A DNA stretch of 64,000 bases from Paraburkholderia guartelaensis (GTDB lineage Bacteria > Pseudomonadota > Gammaproteobacteria > Burkholderiales > Burkholderiaceae): NCBI RefSeq assembly GCF_004353905.1, contig NZ_SMOD01000004.1:285684-349683 (forward strand). Direction: 5' to 3'. Position 1 is the first letter of the stretch. Every line of letters begins with the position of its first letter. Positions 48,601-58,744 of the stretch are shown here, one piece after another. The notes beneath the pieces are model-generated. The model saw only the letters and a list, made by a program, of their open reading frames with translations. It was not told where the DNA came from and ran no database searches. The translations under genes and the position numbers were made by a program.

Positions 48601-49131
48601 TCACTGGCCCGGACGCTCGACGAACTCGAACGGCAGGCCGCGCCGGCGCATCCATTCGCCGAGCGCCTGCCCCGTGCCCGCGCGCCACGGCCGCAGCTTC
48701 GCGGGCTCGACGAGGCGGTATTCGAGCAGTTCCGGCGAGAGCGCGATCGTGCCCGACGCCTTCACGTGATACGCGATGATGAGCTCGTTCTTGCGGATGA
48801 ACTCGTACACGCCAACGAGTTCGACACTCTCGGCGCGCAGCGCGGTTTCTTCATGCACTTCGCGCGCGATGCCCTCTTCGGGCGTCTCGCCGTTTTCGAG
48901 AAAGCCGGTGATGAGCGCGAACATGCCCTCGGGCCAGGCCGCGTTACGCGCGAGCAGAATGCGGCCCTCGTACTCGACGATCGCCGCCACGACGGGCAGT
49001 GGATTGTTCCAGTGGACGTAGCCACAGGCCTGGTCCGGGCAGGCTAGACGCACGCGCCCGCCTTCGTGGGCGGGATCGGAGCGCTCGGTCAGGCGCGTGG
49101 CGCAGCGCGGGCAAAACTGGTAGTCGCTCAT
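48601..49131 (-). CDS. NUDIX hydrolase with N-terminal zinc ribbon (NudC-like)
   Basis: A 176-residue NUDIX hydrolase. The N-terminal zinc ribbon uses Cys7, Cys10, Cys31 and Cys36 (FCPRC and ACPDQAC). The Nudix box runs GFLENGETPEEGIAREVHEET (about 65-85). Its last conserved glycine is alanine (EETAL rather than EEXGU), but the metal-binding REVHEE core is intact. The architecture recalls NudC NADH pyrophosphatases without their long N-terminal domain, so the substrate may be NAD(H) or a related dinucleotide. I chose the ATG at 49131 because it begins the zinc ribbon. The ribosome site is poor. Confidence 0.85.
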   Translation of the reverse strand: MSDYQFCPRCATRLTERSDPAHEGGRVRLACPDQACGYVHWNNPLPVVAAIVEYEGRILLARNAAWPEGMFALITGFLENGETPEEGIAREVHEETALRAESVELVGVYEFIRKNELIIAYHVKASGTIALSPELLEYRLVEPAKLRPWRAGTGQALGEWMRRRGLPFEFVERPGQ

Positions 49132-49224
49132 GGGGGAAAAGACACGGGTCGATGGCGCTGGGAACCGGCCGCGCGGCCCGGCGGGCACGCTCGCGGCGCC
49201 CGCGAAAGCGACCATTCTAGTGTG

Positions 49225-50454
49225 CTATCGGAGTCCGCGTGCGGCCTCGCGCGTGCGCCAGGCCCGCCAGACGAGCCCGATTGCGCCGGCCACGAGCGCA
49301 CCCGCCGCAAGCCAGAGCGAATGCGAGAACGAGCCCGTCGACGCCGCGAGCGGCGCGGCCACGAGCGGTCCCGCGATCTGCCCGACGCCATAGGCGGCCG
49401 TCGCATAGCCCATCAACGCGGCGGCATGCTCGCCGCGCAGCAGGCGCGCCTCGCGCATCGCAAAGAGCGTGATGGCCGTGAACGGCAGTCCGATCAACAC
49501 GCTGCCGAACGAGAAGCCCGCGGCGTTGGGCCAGATGATGCCGAGCGCGATGCCCACGGCCTGCAGCACGTAGGCGCCCGCCAGCATCAGGCGGTTGTCC
49601 CAATGCAGCGGGAGGCGCGCAGCCAGCAGCGCGCCGGCGATCAGCGCCGCGCCGAACATCGGCCAGAACAGATCGGGCCAGGCCGAGCCGGGCAGCGCGT
49701 GGCGCGCGATCACGGGCAGGAACGTCGCCGTGATGATGTAGCCGAAGCCCGGCACGCCGTAGAGCAGCACGAGCCAGAAGGCGTCGGCGCGGCGGCCGTC
49801 GCGCTCCACGTGCGCGGCGCTTGCCGCAGCACGCGCGGCGGGACGCGGCGCGAGCGCGCGCATGTCTTCTCCAAACGTCGACCAGACGACGGCGGCGAGC
49901 AGCGCGCTGATCAGCCCAAAGCCGATCCACCCCGTGCGCGCGCCGAGACCGCCTGCCGCGCTCACGAACAGCCCGGTCGCGATGATGCCGACGCCGGGAC
50001 CGGTGTAGATCACGCCGCCCCACTCGTTCGCGCCGAGTTGCGCGAGCCGCCGCAGGCCCCACTGCGAGGCGAATACGAAGGTCCACGCGCTCACCGCGCC
50101 CGCCACGAAGCGCACCACGGCCCAGATCCAGAACTGCTGGGTGAGGCCCATCGCGAGCGTGAGAAGCACCGTGGTCACGAGACCCGCGCGCACGATCTTC
50201 GCGGGCGCCATGCGCAGCGCGACGCAACTGATCGCGCCAACGAAGTAGCCCGCGTAGTTCAGCGAGGCGAGCCAGCCGCCGTGACGCAGGTCGAGCGCGC
50301 CACCGTGCAGCATCAGCGGCAGAAGCGGCGTAAAGGCGAAACGCCCGACGCCGAGCGCGACGGCGAGCGTCACCATACAGGCCCGTGCCGCGCGGCGTCC
50401 GGCATGCGGACGTGGCTCGGAAACGTGGACGGTGCCGGGGACGTAGTCGTTCAT
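49225..50454 (-). CDS. YbfB/YjiJ-family MFS transporter
   Basis: A 409-residue MFS protein with about twelve hydrophobic helices. The segments ALGVGRFAFTPLLPLML and GGWLASLNYAGYFVGAI in the first helices are characteristic of YbfB/YjiJ-family transporters. The substrate is unknown. It diverges from a LysR gene across 97 bases containing a perfect palindrome, which suggests that the regulator controls it. Confidence 0.88.
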   Translation of the reverse strand: MNDYVPGTVHVSEPRPHAGRRAARACMVTLAVALGVGRFAFTPLLPLMLHGGALDLRHGGWLASLNYAGYFVGAISCVALRMAPAKIVRAGLVTTVLLTLAMGLTQQFWIWAVVRFVAGAVSAWTFVFASQWGLRRLAQLGANEWGGVIYTGPGVGIIATGLFVSAAGGLGARTGWIGFGLISALLAAVVWSTFGEDMRALAPRPAARAAASAAHVERDGRRADAFWLVLLYGVPGFGYIITATFLPVIARHALPGSAWPDLFWPMFGAALIAGALLAARLPLHWDNRLMLAGAYVLQAVGIALGIIWPNAAGFSFGSVLIGLPFTAITLFAMREARLLRGEHAAALMGYATAAYGVGQIAGPLVAAPLAASTGSFSHSLWLAAGALVAGAIGLVWRAWRTREAARGLR

Positions 50455-50476
50455 GAGATCAGCGGATTAAGCAACT

Positions 50477-50492
50477 GCCTACCATCGTAGGC
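50477..50492. promoter_or_regulatory. Perfect palindrome in the MFS/LysR intergenic region
   Basis: GCCTAC-CATC-GTAGGC lies 23 bases upstream of the MFS start and 60 bases upstream of the LysR start. ATGAAT repeats 10 bp apart (50513, 50523) lie nearer the LysR gene. The palindrome is a candidate operator for the LysR protein. Confidence 0.45.
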
Positions 50493-50551
50493 GATTCTAT
50501 CGTTCACGAAAAATGAATTATCATGAATCGATGCATTCCGAGGAGAGAACT

Positions 50552-51493
50552 ATGGACCTCGCCGAACTGGCGATTTTCCGGGCGGTCGTGCGGGAAAACG
50601 GCGTGACGCGGGCCGCAGCCAAGCTCAACCGCGTGCAGTCGAACGTGACCACGCGCATCAAGCAGCTCGAAGATCAACTCGGCACCCCGCTTTTCACGCG
50701 CGAGGGCCGCCGCCTCATTCTCACGCCCGCTGGCGAAACCCTGCTGCCCTACGCCGAGCGGCTGCTCGCGCTCGCCGACGAAGCGCGCCATGCGCTGAAG
50801 GCCGGGCAGCCAGCAGGACGCCTGCGGCTCGGCACCATGGAGAGCGCTGCAGCAAGCCGTCTGCCCGGGCTGCTCGCGCACTACCACCAGACATGGCCCG
50901 AGGTCACGCTCGAACTGGAAACCGGCACGACCGGCAAGCTGATCGAGCGCCTGCACGAATACGAAATCGATGCTGCGCTGATCGCCACGCCGCTCGACGG
51001 CGTACCGGACTCCGAGGTCTTCGAGCTCGTGCCGGTCTATCGCGAAGAACTCGTGATGCTCACGCCGCGCGGCCACCGGCCGATCCGCCAGCCCGGCGAC
51101 ATCGCGCTGTCCACGCTCGTCGCGTTCGAGCGCGGCTGCGCGTATCGCGCCTATGTCGAGCGCTGGTATCTGGAACACGGCATCCGGCCTTCGCGCGTGC
51201 TGGAACTGGGCTCGTATCACGCGATCGTCGCGTGTGTGGCGGCGGGTGCGGGCGTGGCCGTCGCGCCGCGCTCGGTGCTCGAACTGCAACGCGGCGCCGA
51301 CGAGGTCACGATGCATTCGCTCGGCAAGCTCGGTCAGATCGACACGCTGCTCGCCTGGCGGCGCGGCCACTTTTCGCCCGCACTCGGCGCGTTGAAGGAT
51401 GCGCTGCTGGAGCATGCGCAACGCACGGGCAGCGCGGCGTTGTCAATCGCGGCTGAGACTGCAGCCGCAACCGCAGGCCTTCACGTCATCTAA
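50552..51493 (+). CDS. LysR-family transcriptional regulator
   Basis: A 313-residue LysR protein. The winged helix (residues 1-60) reads FRAVVRENGVTRAAAKLNRVQSNVTTRI, and the ligand domain starts near residue 88 (GRLRLGTMESAAASRLPGLL). Such proteins beside YbfB-type MFS genes usually control the transporter. The ligand is unknown. The frame opens 13 codons earlier, but the ATG at 50552 has a GAGGAGAG ribosome site and fits the family. A hairpin follows the stop. Confidence 0.9.
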   Translation: MDLAELAIFRAVVRENGVTRAAAKLNRVQSNVTTRIKQLEDQLGTPLFTREGRRLILTPAGETLLPYAERLLALADEARHALKAGQPAGRLRLGTMESAAASRLPGLLAHYHQTWPEVTLELETGTTGKLIERLHEYEIDAALIATPLDGVPDSEVFELVPVYREELVMLTPRGHRPIRQPGDIALSTLVAFERGCAYRAYVERWYLEHGIRPSRVLELGSYHAIVACVAAGAGVAVAPRSVLELQRGADEVTMHSLGKLGQIDTLLAWRRGHFSPALGALKDALLEHAQRTGSAALSIAAETAAATAGLHVI

Positions 51494-51504
51494 GCCGCAC
51501 GGGA

Positions 51505-51540
51505 AACAAAAAGGGCTGCCCTCACGGACAGCCCTTCTTC
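51505..51540. terminator. Terminator shared by LysR and alaS
   Basis: AAGGGCTG pairs with CAGCCCTT, with further CC/GG pairing inside. On the minus strand it is followed by TTTTTGTTT, a good terminator for alaS. On the plus strand the T-tract is weaker. Confidence 0.75.
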
Positions 51541-51574
51541 GTCGCAAAGCGGCGTTCAAGCCGCGACGCGCGTA

Positions 51575-54199
51575 TTACAGCTTCGCTTCGACCCAGCCCT
51601 TCACGCCGGCGAGCGCGGCCGGCAGGTTGGCCGGCTCGGTGCCGCCTGCCTGCGCCATGTCGGGACGGCCACCGCCCTTGCCGCCGACCTGCTGGGCGAC
51701 GAAGTTCACGAGTTCGCCGGCCTTGACCTTCTTGCTCGCCTCGGCGGTCACGCCCGCGATCAGGCTGACCTTGCCGCCGTCGACAGCCGCCAGCACGATG
51801 GCCGCGCTCTTGAGCTTGTCCTTGAGCTTGTCCACGGTCTCGCGCAGCGTCTTCGAATCGGCGCCATCGAGCGTCGCGGCCAGCACGTGCACGCCGTTCA
51901 CTTCGATGGCCTGCCCGACGAGCTCGTCGCCCTGGCTCGAAGCGAGCTTCGACTTGAGCGCGCCCAGTTCCTTCTCGAGCGACTTCACCTGGTCCTGCAC
52001 CTGCGCGATACGCTGCGTCAGTTCCGAAGGTTGCGCCTTGAGCGCCGCCGCGGCCGCATTCACGCGCGCGTCGAGTTCCTGCACGAAGCGCACGGCGTTG
52101 TCGCCCGTGATCGCTTCCACGCGGCGGATGCCTGCGGCCACGCCGCCTTCCATCACGATCTTGAAGAAACCGATGTCGCCGCTGCGCGTGACGTGCGTGC
52201 CGCCGCACAGCTCGCGCGAGAAGCCGAGGTCGAGCACGCGCACTTCGTCGCCGTACTTCTCGCCGAACAGCGCCATCGCGCCGCCCTTCACCGCGTCGTC
52301 GTAGGACATCACGCGCACGATGCCGGGCGCGTTCGCGAGCACTTCCGCGTTCACGATCTGTTCGACGCGGCGGATTTCGTCGTCCGTCATCGGCGCGTTG
52401 TGCGCGAAGTCGAAGCGGGTTTTATCCGCGTCGACGAGCGAGCCCTTCTGCTGCACGTGCGAACCGAGCACTTCGCGCAGCGCCTTGTGCATCAAGTGCG
52501 TAGCCGAGTGATTGCGCGCGGTGCGGGCGCGGAGGATGGCGTCGATTTCCGCCTTCACGACGTCGCCCACCTTCAGCGTGCCCTGCTCGAGGGTGCCGTG
52601 GTGGCCGCTCACGTCAGCCTGGACCTTCAGCGTGTCGGCCACGGCGAAACGGATGCTCGCGTTCGAGATCACGCCCTGGTCGCCCACCTGGCCGCCCGAT
52701 TCCGCGTAGAACGGCGTGTGGTCGAGCACGACCACGGCGTCCTGGCCCGTCTTCACTTCGGTGACCGATGCGCCGTCCACGTAGAGCGCGACGACCTTCG
52801 CGTCGTCGAACGCGATTTCCTCGTAGCCGTGGAACGTCGTCTTTGCGCCCGAGTATTCGAGGCCCTGCGTCATCTTGAACTTGCCTGCCGCGCGCGCCTG
52901 CTCGCGCTGACGCGCCATCGCTTCGTCGAACGCCGGTTCGTCGACCGTGACGTTGCGCTCGCGGCAAACGTCGGCCGTGAGGTCGAGCGGGAAGCCGTAC
53001 GTGTCGTGCAGCTTGAATGCGAGTTCGCCCGAGAGCGTCTTGCCGCCCTTGGCTTCGAGGTCGGCCAGTTCGGCTTCGAGAATCGACATGCCGTGCTCGA
53101 TGGTCTCGAAGAAACGCTCTTCTTCCTGACGCAGAACGTCCGTCACGCGTTGCTGCGCTTCGGCGAGTTCCGGGTAGGCAGCGCCCATTTCAGCGACGAG
53201 ATCCGCCACCAGCTTGTGGAAGAACGCGCCCTTCTTGCCGAGCTTGTAGCCGTGGCGGATCGCGCGGCGCACGATACGGCGCAGCACGTAGCCGCGGCCT
53301 TCGTTGCCGGGAATCACGCCGTCGACGATCAGGAACGAGCACGCGCGGATATGGTCGGCAATGACCTTCAGCGAGTTGTTCGTGAGGTCAGGCGTGTTCG
53401 TTTCGCGCGAAGCCGCCTTGATGAGATTCTGGAACAGGTCGATCTCGTAGTTGCTGTGCACGTGCTGCAGCACCGCGGCGAGACGTTCGAGGCCCATGCC
53501 CGTGTCGACGCACTGCTTGGGCAGCGGCGTCATGTTGCCCTGGGCGTCGCGGTTGAACTGCATGAACACGAGATTCCAGATCTCGATGAAGCGGTCGCCG
53601 TCTTCTTCAGGCGATCCCGGGGGGCCGCCCCAGATTTCCGGGCCGTGGTCGTAGAACACTTCCGAGCACGGACCGCAGGGACCGGTGTCGGCCATCTGCC
53701 AGAAGTTGTCCGAGGCGTAGCGCGCGCCCTTGTTGTCGCCGATACGGATGATGCGCTCGACCGGCACGCCGATTTCCTTCGCCCAGATGTCGAAGGCTTC
53801 GTCGTCTTCCTTGTAGACGGTGACCGTGAGCTTTTCCGCCGGCAGTGCGTAGACCTTGGTCAGCAGTTCCCAGCAGTAGTGGATCGCGTCGCGCTTGAAG
53901 TAGTCGCCGAACGAGAAGTTGCCGAGCATCTCGAAGAACGTGTGGTGACGCGCCGTGTAGCCGACGTTCTCGAGGTCGTTGTGCTTGCCGCCTGCGCGCA
54001 CGCTGCGCTGCGCGGTCGTGGCGCGCGAGTACGGGCGCTTTTCGGTGCCGAGGAACACGTCCTTGAACTGCACCATGCCCGAGTTGGTGAAGAGCAGTGT
54101 CGGGTCGTTGCCCGGCACGAGGCTCGACGAGCGCACGATCGTGTGGCCCTTCGATTCGAAGAACTTGAGGAATTTCTCGCGGATGTCGGCGGCTTTCAT
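51575..54199 (-). CDS. alaS: Alanyl-tRNA synthetase
   Basis: An 874-residue class II synthetase that charges tRNA-Ala and edits serine/glycine. The N-terminal class II core starts [17 protein letters not shown] and holds [21 protein letters not shown]. The editing domain has the zinc motif HSATHLMH and the CGGTH pair near residue 665. The C-Ala domain closes the protein. Length is almost that of E. coli AlaRS (876). I chose the ATG at 54199 because [10 protein letters not shown] is the family N terminus. The 79 upstream in-frame codons are not coding. Confidence 0.97.
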   Translation of the reverse strand: MKAADIREKFLKFFESKGHTIVRSSSLVPGNDPTLLFTNSGMVQFKDVFLGTEKRPYSRATTAQRSVRAGGKHNDLENVGYTARHHTFFEMLGNFSFGDYFKRDAIHYCWELLTKVYALPAEKLTVTVYKEDDEAFDIWAKEIGVPVERIIRIGDNKGARYASDNFWQMADTGPCGPCSEVFYDHGPEIWGGPPGSPEEDGDRFIEIWNLVFMQFNRDAQGNMTPLPKQCVDTGMGLERLAAVLQHVHSNYEIDLFQNLIKAASRETNTPDLTNNSLKVIADHIRACSFLIVDGVIPGNEGRGYVLRRIVRRAIRHGYKLGKKGAFFHKLVADLVAEMGAAYPELAEAQQRVTDVLRQEEERFFETIEHGMSILEAELADLEAKGGKTLSGELAFKLHDTYGFPLDLTADVCRERNVTVDEPAFDEAMARQREQARAAGKFKMTQGLEYSGAKTTFHGYEEIAFDDAKVVALYVDGASVTEVKTGQDAVVVLDHTPFYAESGGQVGDQGVISNASIRFAVADTLKVQADVSGHHGTLEQGTLKVGDVVKAEIDAILRARTARNHSATHLMHKALREVLGSHVQQKGSLVDADKTRFDFAHNAPMTDDEIRRVEQIVNAEVLANAPGIVRVMSYDDAVKGGAMALFGEKYGDEVRVLDLGFSRELCGGTHVTRSGDIGFFKIVMEGGVAAGIRRVEAITGDNAVRFVQELDARVNAAAAALKAQPSELTQRIAQVQDQVKSLEKELGALKSKLASSQGDELVGQAIEVNGVHVLAATLDGADSKTLRETVDKLKDKLKSAAIVLAAVDGGKVSLIAGVTAEASKKVKAGELVNFVAQQVGGKGGGRPDMAQAGGTEPANLPAALAGVKGWVEAKL

Positions 54200-54301
54200 G
54201 GCGTGCGTTGGGTCCTTCCTGGGGCGTACGGTGCTGAGACTTTGTCGTGGTCGCGCTCGGGGCCTATCTTGCTCACGAAAACCCCGATGCTGAATCGAAC
54301 G

Positions 54302-54307
54302 ATTATA
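54302..54307 (-). promoter_or_regulatory. Probable alaS -10 element
   Basis: The minus strand reads TATAAT 103 bases upstream of the alaS ATG. The -35 region is G/C-rich and unclear. Confidence 0.45.
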
Positions 54308-54397
54308 CGGGATCGTCGCGCGCTCGCGGCGGCGCGTCCGGCGTGGTTTGCATGGGCGCGACAGGGCCCGCGGCGACACGATGCGTCGAGCGATTTT

Positions 54398-54414
54398 GTT
54401 CCGCACTGCGGAAC
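54398..54414. promoter_or_regulatory. Palindromic operator candidate upstream of the CoA-transferase
   Basis: GTTCCGC-ACT-GCGGAAC has perfect 7-bp arms and no T-run. Palindromes of the TTCCGC-N3-GCGGAA form resemble sites used by IclR-family regulators of catabolic genes. No such regulator is in the window. Confidence 0.5.
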
Positions 54415-54525
54415 CTTGTACCGAATATTGGCGCATGCTGCGCCTTTTCGCTTACTATGGGCGGCATCGGCCAGCGCACAACCCGCGCTCTTGGCCTGCC
54501 TTAGAACGACATCGGAAGACATAGC

Positions 54526-55746
54526 ATGGGCGCTCTCAGCCATATCCGCGTACTCGATCTCACCCGCGTCCTCGCCGGACCGTGGTGTGCACAGACTCTC
54601 GCCGACTTCGGCGCCGACGTGATCAAGGTGGAGCGCCCCGGCGCCGGCGACGACACCCGCCACTGGGGCCCTCCGTACCTGAAGACCCCCGATGGCGCGG
54701 ACACGGCCGAGGCCGCCTACTACCTCGCTGCGAACCGCAACAAGCGCTCGGTGACGGTGGATATCGCCACGCCCGAGGGACAGCGCATCGTGCGCGAGCT
54801 GGCTGCGCAAAGCGATGTCGTGCTGGAGAACTACAAGGCGGGCCAGTTGAAGAAATACGGCCTCGACTACGAGTCACTGCGCGAGGTGAAGCCCGACCTC
54901 GTCTACTGCTCGGTCACCGGTTTCGGCCAGACCGGGCCCTACGCCTCGCGCGCGGGCTATGACTTCATCGTGCAGGGCATGGGCGGCTTCATGAGCATCA
55001 CCGGCGAGCGCGACGCGCTGCCAGGTGGCGGCCCGCAAAAGGCCGGCGTCGCGATCGCCGACCTCATGACCGGCATGTATTCGACCATTGCCGTGCTGAC
55101 GGCGCTCGCGCACCGCGACCGCACGGGCGTGGGCCAGTACATCGACATGGCGCTGCTCGACGTGCAGGTCGCGATGCTCGCGAACATGAATTCGAACTAC
55201 CTGGCGAGCGGCACTCCGCCCGCGCGCTGGGGCAACGCGCATCCCAACATCGTGCCCTATCAGTCGTTCCAGACGAGCGATAGCTGGATCATCCTCGCCG
55301 TCGGCAACGACGGGCAGTTCCGCAAGTTCGTCGAGGTGGCGGGCCAGCCCGCGCTTGCCGACGACGAGCGCTTCGCGACCAATCCGGCGCGCGTGCGCCA
55401 TCGCGATACGCTCGTGCCGATCGTCGCCGATCTGATCCGCACGCGCACGAAAGCCGACTGGATCGGCGCGCTCGAAGCGGCAGGCGTGCCGTGCGGGCCG
55501 ATCAACAACCTTGCGGAAGTGTTCGAGAACGAGCAGGTGATCGCGCGCGGGCTGCAGGTGGACGTGCCGCACCCTTCGGGCGGCACGGCGCGGCTGGTGG
55601 GCAACCCCATCCGCATGAGCGAAACGCCGCCGCGCGTGGCGAGCCATCCGCCCACGCTCGGCGAGCATACCGATGCGGTACTGCGCGACGTGCTCGGCTA
55701 CGGCGACGAGCACGTGGCGGCGTTGCGCAGCAAGGGCGTGGTGTAA
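54526..55746 (+). CDS. CaiB/BaiF/Frc family CoA-transferase
   Basis: A 406-residue class III CoA-transferase that moves CoA between carboxylic acids. The N-terminal IRVLDLTRVLAGPWCAQTLADFGADVIKVE and the catalytic aspartate in AGVAIADLMTGMYST (about residue 179) are diagnostic. Substrates cannot be read from sequence. Related enzymes act on formyl-, succinyl-, carnitinyl- or glutaryl-CoA. A glutaryl-CoA role often goes with a neighbouring glutaryl-CoA dehydrogenase, which is not present here. GGAAGA precedes the ATG. It converges on the RBBP9-like gene. Confidence 0.9.
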   Translation: MGALSHIRVLDLTRVLAGPWCAQTLADFGADVIKVERPGAGDDTRHWGPPYLKTPDGADTAEAAYYLAANRNKRSVTVDIATPEGQRIVRELAAQSDVVLENYKAGQLKKYGLDYESLREVKPDLVYCSVTGFGQTGPYASRAGYDFIVQGMGGFMSITGERDALPGGGPQKAGVAIADLMTGMYSTIAVLTALAHRDRTGVGQYIDMALLDVQVAMLANMNSNYLASGTPPARWGNAHPNIVPYQSFQTSDSWIILAVGNDGQFRKFVEVAGQPALADDERFATNPARVRHRDTLVPIVADLIRTRTKADWIGALEAAGVPCGPINNLAEVFENEQVIARGLQVDVPHPSGGTARLVGNPIRMSETPPRVASHPPTLGEHTDAVLRDVLGYGDEHVAALRSKGVV

Positions 55747-55770
55747 CGCAAGGCCCGCGCGGGCGGCCGC

Positions 55771-56334
55771 TCAGCCGCCCTCTTTCCCCATCGACGTCAG
55801 CCACGCGAGCCCCTGCGGCCAGTCGTCGAGCCCGCTGTCCGCATTGATGTGCCCGCGCGCGCCGATCTCAATCCAGCGGCTGCCCCACGCCTGCGCGCAG
55901 CGCTGCGAAAACGCGACGCCGCCATACGGATCGTCGCTGCTGGCGACTACAACGCTCGCAAATGGCAACGCTTGCAGCGGAACCGGATCGAAGCCCCGCG
56001 CATCGCGCGGAAATTCGGGACCGTGCGGATCGGGTAGCGCCACCAGCAGCGCGCCGGCCACCTTCGCGCGCGTCGCCGCGCTCGCGTGATGCGCGGCCCA
56101 GTGCGCCACGGTCAGGCAGCCAAGGCTGTGAGCGGCGAAGCGCACGCCAGCCGGCGCGCGTTGTACGGCAGCCTCCAGCGCCGCGCACCACGCCTCGCAG
56201 TCCGGGTGCATCCAGTCGGGCATCTGCACCCGTGCAAAGCCCGCGTGCGCGGCTTCCCAGCGCGTCTGCCAGTGCCCCGGCCCCGAATCCATGTAGCCCG
56301 GCAGCACCAGCACAGCCGTTTCGCTCGATGTCAC
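55771..56334 (-). CDS. RBBP9/YdeN-family alpha/beta hydrolase
   Basis: A 187-residue small serine hydrolase (DUF452/RBBP9 type). The N terminus has [20 protein letters not shown], the nucleophile is in [14 protein letters not shown] (Ser about 71), and the triad is completed by Asp in SSDDPYG and His in [18 protein letters not shown]. The physiological substrate is unknown. I chose the GTG at 56334 because GAGGGGA lies close upstream. An earlier in-frame GTG at 56388 has no ribosome site. It diverges from glnS. Confidence 0.88.
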   Translation of the reverse strand: MTSSETAVLVLPGYMDSGPGHWQTRWEAAHAGFARVQMPDWMHPDCEAWCAALEAAVQRAPAGVRFAAHSLGCLTVAHWAAHHASAATRAKVAGALLVALPDPHGPEFPRDARGFDPVPLQALPFASVVVASSDDPYGGVAFSQRCAQAWGSRWIEIGARGHINADSGLDDWPQGLAWLTSMGKEGG

Positions 56335-56381
56335 GTTTTCCCCTCGCTTGTTGTGGTCCGCGCGACGATCCGGCACCGGGA

Positions 56382-56410
56382 CTGGCACGGCGGGTCGCGT
56401 CAGGTAGAAT
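56382..56410 (+). promoter_or_regulatory. Putative glnS promoter
   Basis: CTGGCA (56382-56387) and TAGAAT (56405-56410) are 17 bp apart, 75 bases before the glnS ATG. Match to the consensus is moderate to good. Confidence 0.5.
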
Positions 56411-56484
56411 GGAAGACACCATCGGGTGCCCAGTTACGCGCTTTTATCCTTTTGACGGGCGCCCTCGAACGACTCCCTTTTCGC

Positions 56485-58203
56485 ATGAATACCGAACGTA
56501 AAGACGCCGACCGCACGGACGCGCCTGCGGCATCCAATTTCATCCGCAACATCATCGACGACGACAACCGCTCGGGCAAGTGGGCGCAGCGCGTCGAAAC
56601 GCGCTTCCCGCCGGAGCCGAATGGCTACCTTCACATCGGCCACGCGAAGAGCATCTGCCTGAACTTCGGCGTCGCGAAAAGCTACGGCGGCGTGTGCCAC
56701 CTGCGCTTCGACGACACGAACCCGGAGAAGGAAGATGTCGAATACGTCAACTCGATCATCGACGCCGTCGAATGGCTCGGCTTCGAGTGGAAGAAAGAAG
56801 ATCAGGAATACCTCTTCTACGCGAGCGACTACTACGACAAGCTCTACGAGTTCGCCGAGCTGCTGATCCAGCGCGGCAAGGCGTATGTCGATAGCCAGTC
56901 GCCGGAAGAGATGCGCGCGAACCGCGGCTCGGCCACCGAAGCCGGCAAGAACTCGCCGTTCCGCGATCGCTCCGTCGACGAAAACCTCGACCTCTTCCGC
57001 CGCATGAAGGCGGGCGAATTCGAGGAAGGTGCACATGTGCTGCGCGCGAAGATCGACATGGCGTCGCCGAACTTCAATATGCGCGATCCGGTGATCTACC
57101 GCATCCGCTTCGCGCATCACTACCGCACCGGCGACAAGTGGTGCGTGTACCCGATGTACGACTACACGCACTGCATCTCGGACGCGCTGGAAAACATCAC
57201 GCATTCGCTGTGCACGCTCGAGTTCGAAGACCATCGCCCGCTGTATGACTGGGTTCTCAATGAGCTGGCCGACGCCGGCGTGTTCACGCGCCCGCTGCCG
57301 CAGCAAATCGAATTTTCGCGCCTGAACCTCACCTACGCGATCACGAGCAAGCGCAAGCTGCTGCAACTGGTGACCGAAGGCCACGTTGAAGGCTGGGACG
57401 ACCCGCGTATGCCGACCATCGTCGGCGTGCGCCGCCGCGGCTTCACGCCCGAAGCGATCCAGCTCTTCTGCGAGCGCATCGGCGTGACGAAGGTCGATTC
57501 GTGGATCGACATGAGCGTGTTCGAAGGCGCGCTGCGCGACGACCTCGACGACAAGGCGCCGCGGACGGCCGCCGTGCTCGACCCGCTCAAGCTCATCATC
57601 GACAACTATCCGGAAGGTCAGAGCGAGGACTGCACGGCCCCCGTGCACCCGCATCATCCGGAGCGCGGCCTGCGCACGTTCCCGATCTCGCGCGAGCTGT
57701 GGATCGAGCGCGAGGACTTCAACGAAACGCCGCCGAAGGGCTATTTCCGCCTGTTCCCGGGCAACAAGGTGCGTCTGCGCTATGGCTTCGTGATCGAATG
57801 CACGGGTGCGGACAAGGACGAGAACGGCAACGTGATCGCCGTGCACTGCAACTACTTCCCGGACAGCAAATCGGGCACGGAAGGCGCGAACAACTACAAG
57901 GTCAAGGGCAACATTCACTGGGTCAGCGCAGCGCACGCGTGCCCGGCGGAAGTGCGCCTCTACGATCGCCTGTTCCGCGAAGAGCAGCCCGACGCGGGTG
58001 GCCGCGACTTCCTCGAAGCGCTCAATCCGGATTCGAAGCGCGTGGTGCAAGCGTATCTGGAACCGGGCGCACGCGACGCCGCGCCGGAAGACCGCTATCA
58101 ATTCGAGCGCCATGGCTACTTCGTCGCCGACCGCTACGATTCGAAGCCGGGCGCGCCGGTATTCAACCGCATCGTCGGTTTGCGCGACAGCTGGGGCAAG
58201 TAA
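56485..58203 (+). CDS. glnS: Glutaminyl-tRNA synthetase
   Basis: A 572-residue class I synthetase that charges tRNA-Gln. The class I motifs are [12 protein letters not shown] (HIGH at 50-53) and ITSKRKL (the KMSKS counterpart). [35 protein letters not shown] and the C-terminal anticodon beta-barrels match GlnRS rather than GluRS. Length is near E. coli GlnRS (554). No strong ribosome site precedes the ATG at 56485. The long upstream open frame lies over the hydrolase gene and is not used. A terminator follows. Confidence 0.96.
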   Translation: MNTERKDADRTDAPAASNFIRNIIDDDNRSGKWAQRVETRFPPEPNGYLHIGHAKSICLNFGVAKSYGGVCHLRFDDTNPEKEDVEYVNSIIDAVEWLGFEWKKEDQEYLFYASDYYDKLYEFAELLIQRGKAYVDSQSPEEMRANRGSATEAGKNSPFRDRSVDENLDLFRRMKAGEFEEGAHVLRAKIDMASPNFNMRDPVIYRIRFAHHYRTGDKWCVYPMYDYTHCISDALENITHSLCTLEFEDHRPLYDWVLNELADAGVFTRPLPQQIEFSRLNLTYAITSKRKLLQLVTEGHVEGWDDPRMPTIVGVRRRGFTPEAIQLFCERIGVTKVDSWIDMSVFEGALRDDLDDKAPRTAAVLDPLKLIIDNYPEGQSEDCTAPVHPHHPERGLRTFPISRELWIEREDFNETPPKGYFRLFPGNKVRLRYGFVIECTGADKDENGNVIAVHCNYFPDSKSGTEGANNYKVKGNIHWVSAAHACPAEVRLYDRLFREEQPDAGGRDFLEALNPDSKRVVQAYLEPGARDAAPEDRYQFERHGYFVADRYDSKPGAPVFNRIVGLRDSWGK

Positions 58204-58228
58204 GGCTCGCGCCGCGCCTGCCCGCAAA

Positions 58229-58263
58229 CAAAAAGCCCACACGGATTCGTGCGGGCTTTTTTC
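58229..58263 (+). terminator. Rho-independent terminator of glnS
   Basis: AAAAGCCCACACG pairs with CGTGCGGGCTTTT around GATT (one G-U type pair) and runs into T6. The minus-strand A-run may also serve the convergent NUDIX gene. Confidence 0.88.
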
Positions 58264-58287
58264 ATTTCGGCGGCTAGCAGGGTCGCC

Positions 58288-58737
58288 TCAAAGTCTGCGA
58301 TGCAGTTCCGCAAGCGAGAGCGACATGCTGAAGAGCCGCGCGAGACTGCGGCTCGCGTAGCGATCCACTTCGCCGGGCACCGTCCAGCGCCAGGCGTCCA
58401 TTTCCGGAATCATCACGCCGTCCTCGCGTCGAGGAAAGAGCGACACGCAAACGCAACGCGAGAGGTCGAGTTCATCGGCGCTCGCGCGCGCGGCAAAGAG
58501 ATGCAGATCCTTGTCGCGCCGGTACAGGTAGCGCCCGAGATCGACGAGGCGCGACGCCGCGACTTCGATGCCGGTCTCCTCGACCATCTCGCGACGCGCG
58601 CTCTGCGATTCGGTCTCGCCGGGATCGCCCTGCCCCTTCGGAATGTCCCAGTGATTCGTGCCGGTTGCGTGCGCGAGCAGCACGCGGCCTTCAGGATCGA
58701 GCAGCACAATGCCGCACGAAACGATCTTGCCGTTCAC
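58288..58737 (-). CDS. NUDIX hydrolase
   Basis: A 149-residue NUDIX hydrolase with a complete Nudix box, GQGDPGETESQSARREMVEE followed by TGI (residues 35-57). The preceding NHWDIPKG resembles diadenosine-polyphosphate and dinucleotide hydrolases of the MutT/ApaH-like type. The substrate is not determined. The GTG start at 58737 lies seven bases after the stop of the surface-protein gene, so the two are probably co-transcribed. It has no good ribosome site of its own. Confidence 0.85.
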   Translation of the reverse strand: MNGKIVSCGIVLLDPEGRVLLAHATGTNHWDIPKGQGDPGETESQSARREMVEETGIEVAASRLVDLGRYLYRRDKDLHLFAARASADELDLSRCVCVSLFPRREDGVMIPEMDAWRWTVPGEVDRYASRSLARLFSMSLSLAELHRRL

Positions 58738-58744
58738 CGCGCGC

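Larger units (their letters stand above)
54200..54525. other. Divergent control region of alaS and the CoA-transferase
   Basis: This 326-base gap holds a minus-strand TATAAT (54307-54302) suited to alaS, giving a leader of about 95 bases. It also contains a perfect palindrome at 54398-54414 closer to the CoA-transferase gene. No gene or RNA structure beyond these was recognised. Confidence 0.6.

Noticed and set aside
51887..54622. 911-codon open frame on the plus strand
   Set aside because: It lies entirely opposite alaS, has the Arg/His/Val-rich composition of an antisense frame in high-G+C DNA and resembles no protein family.
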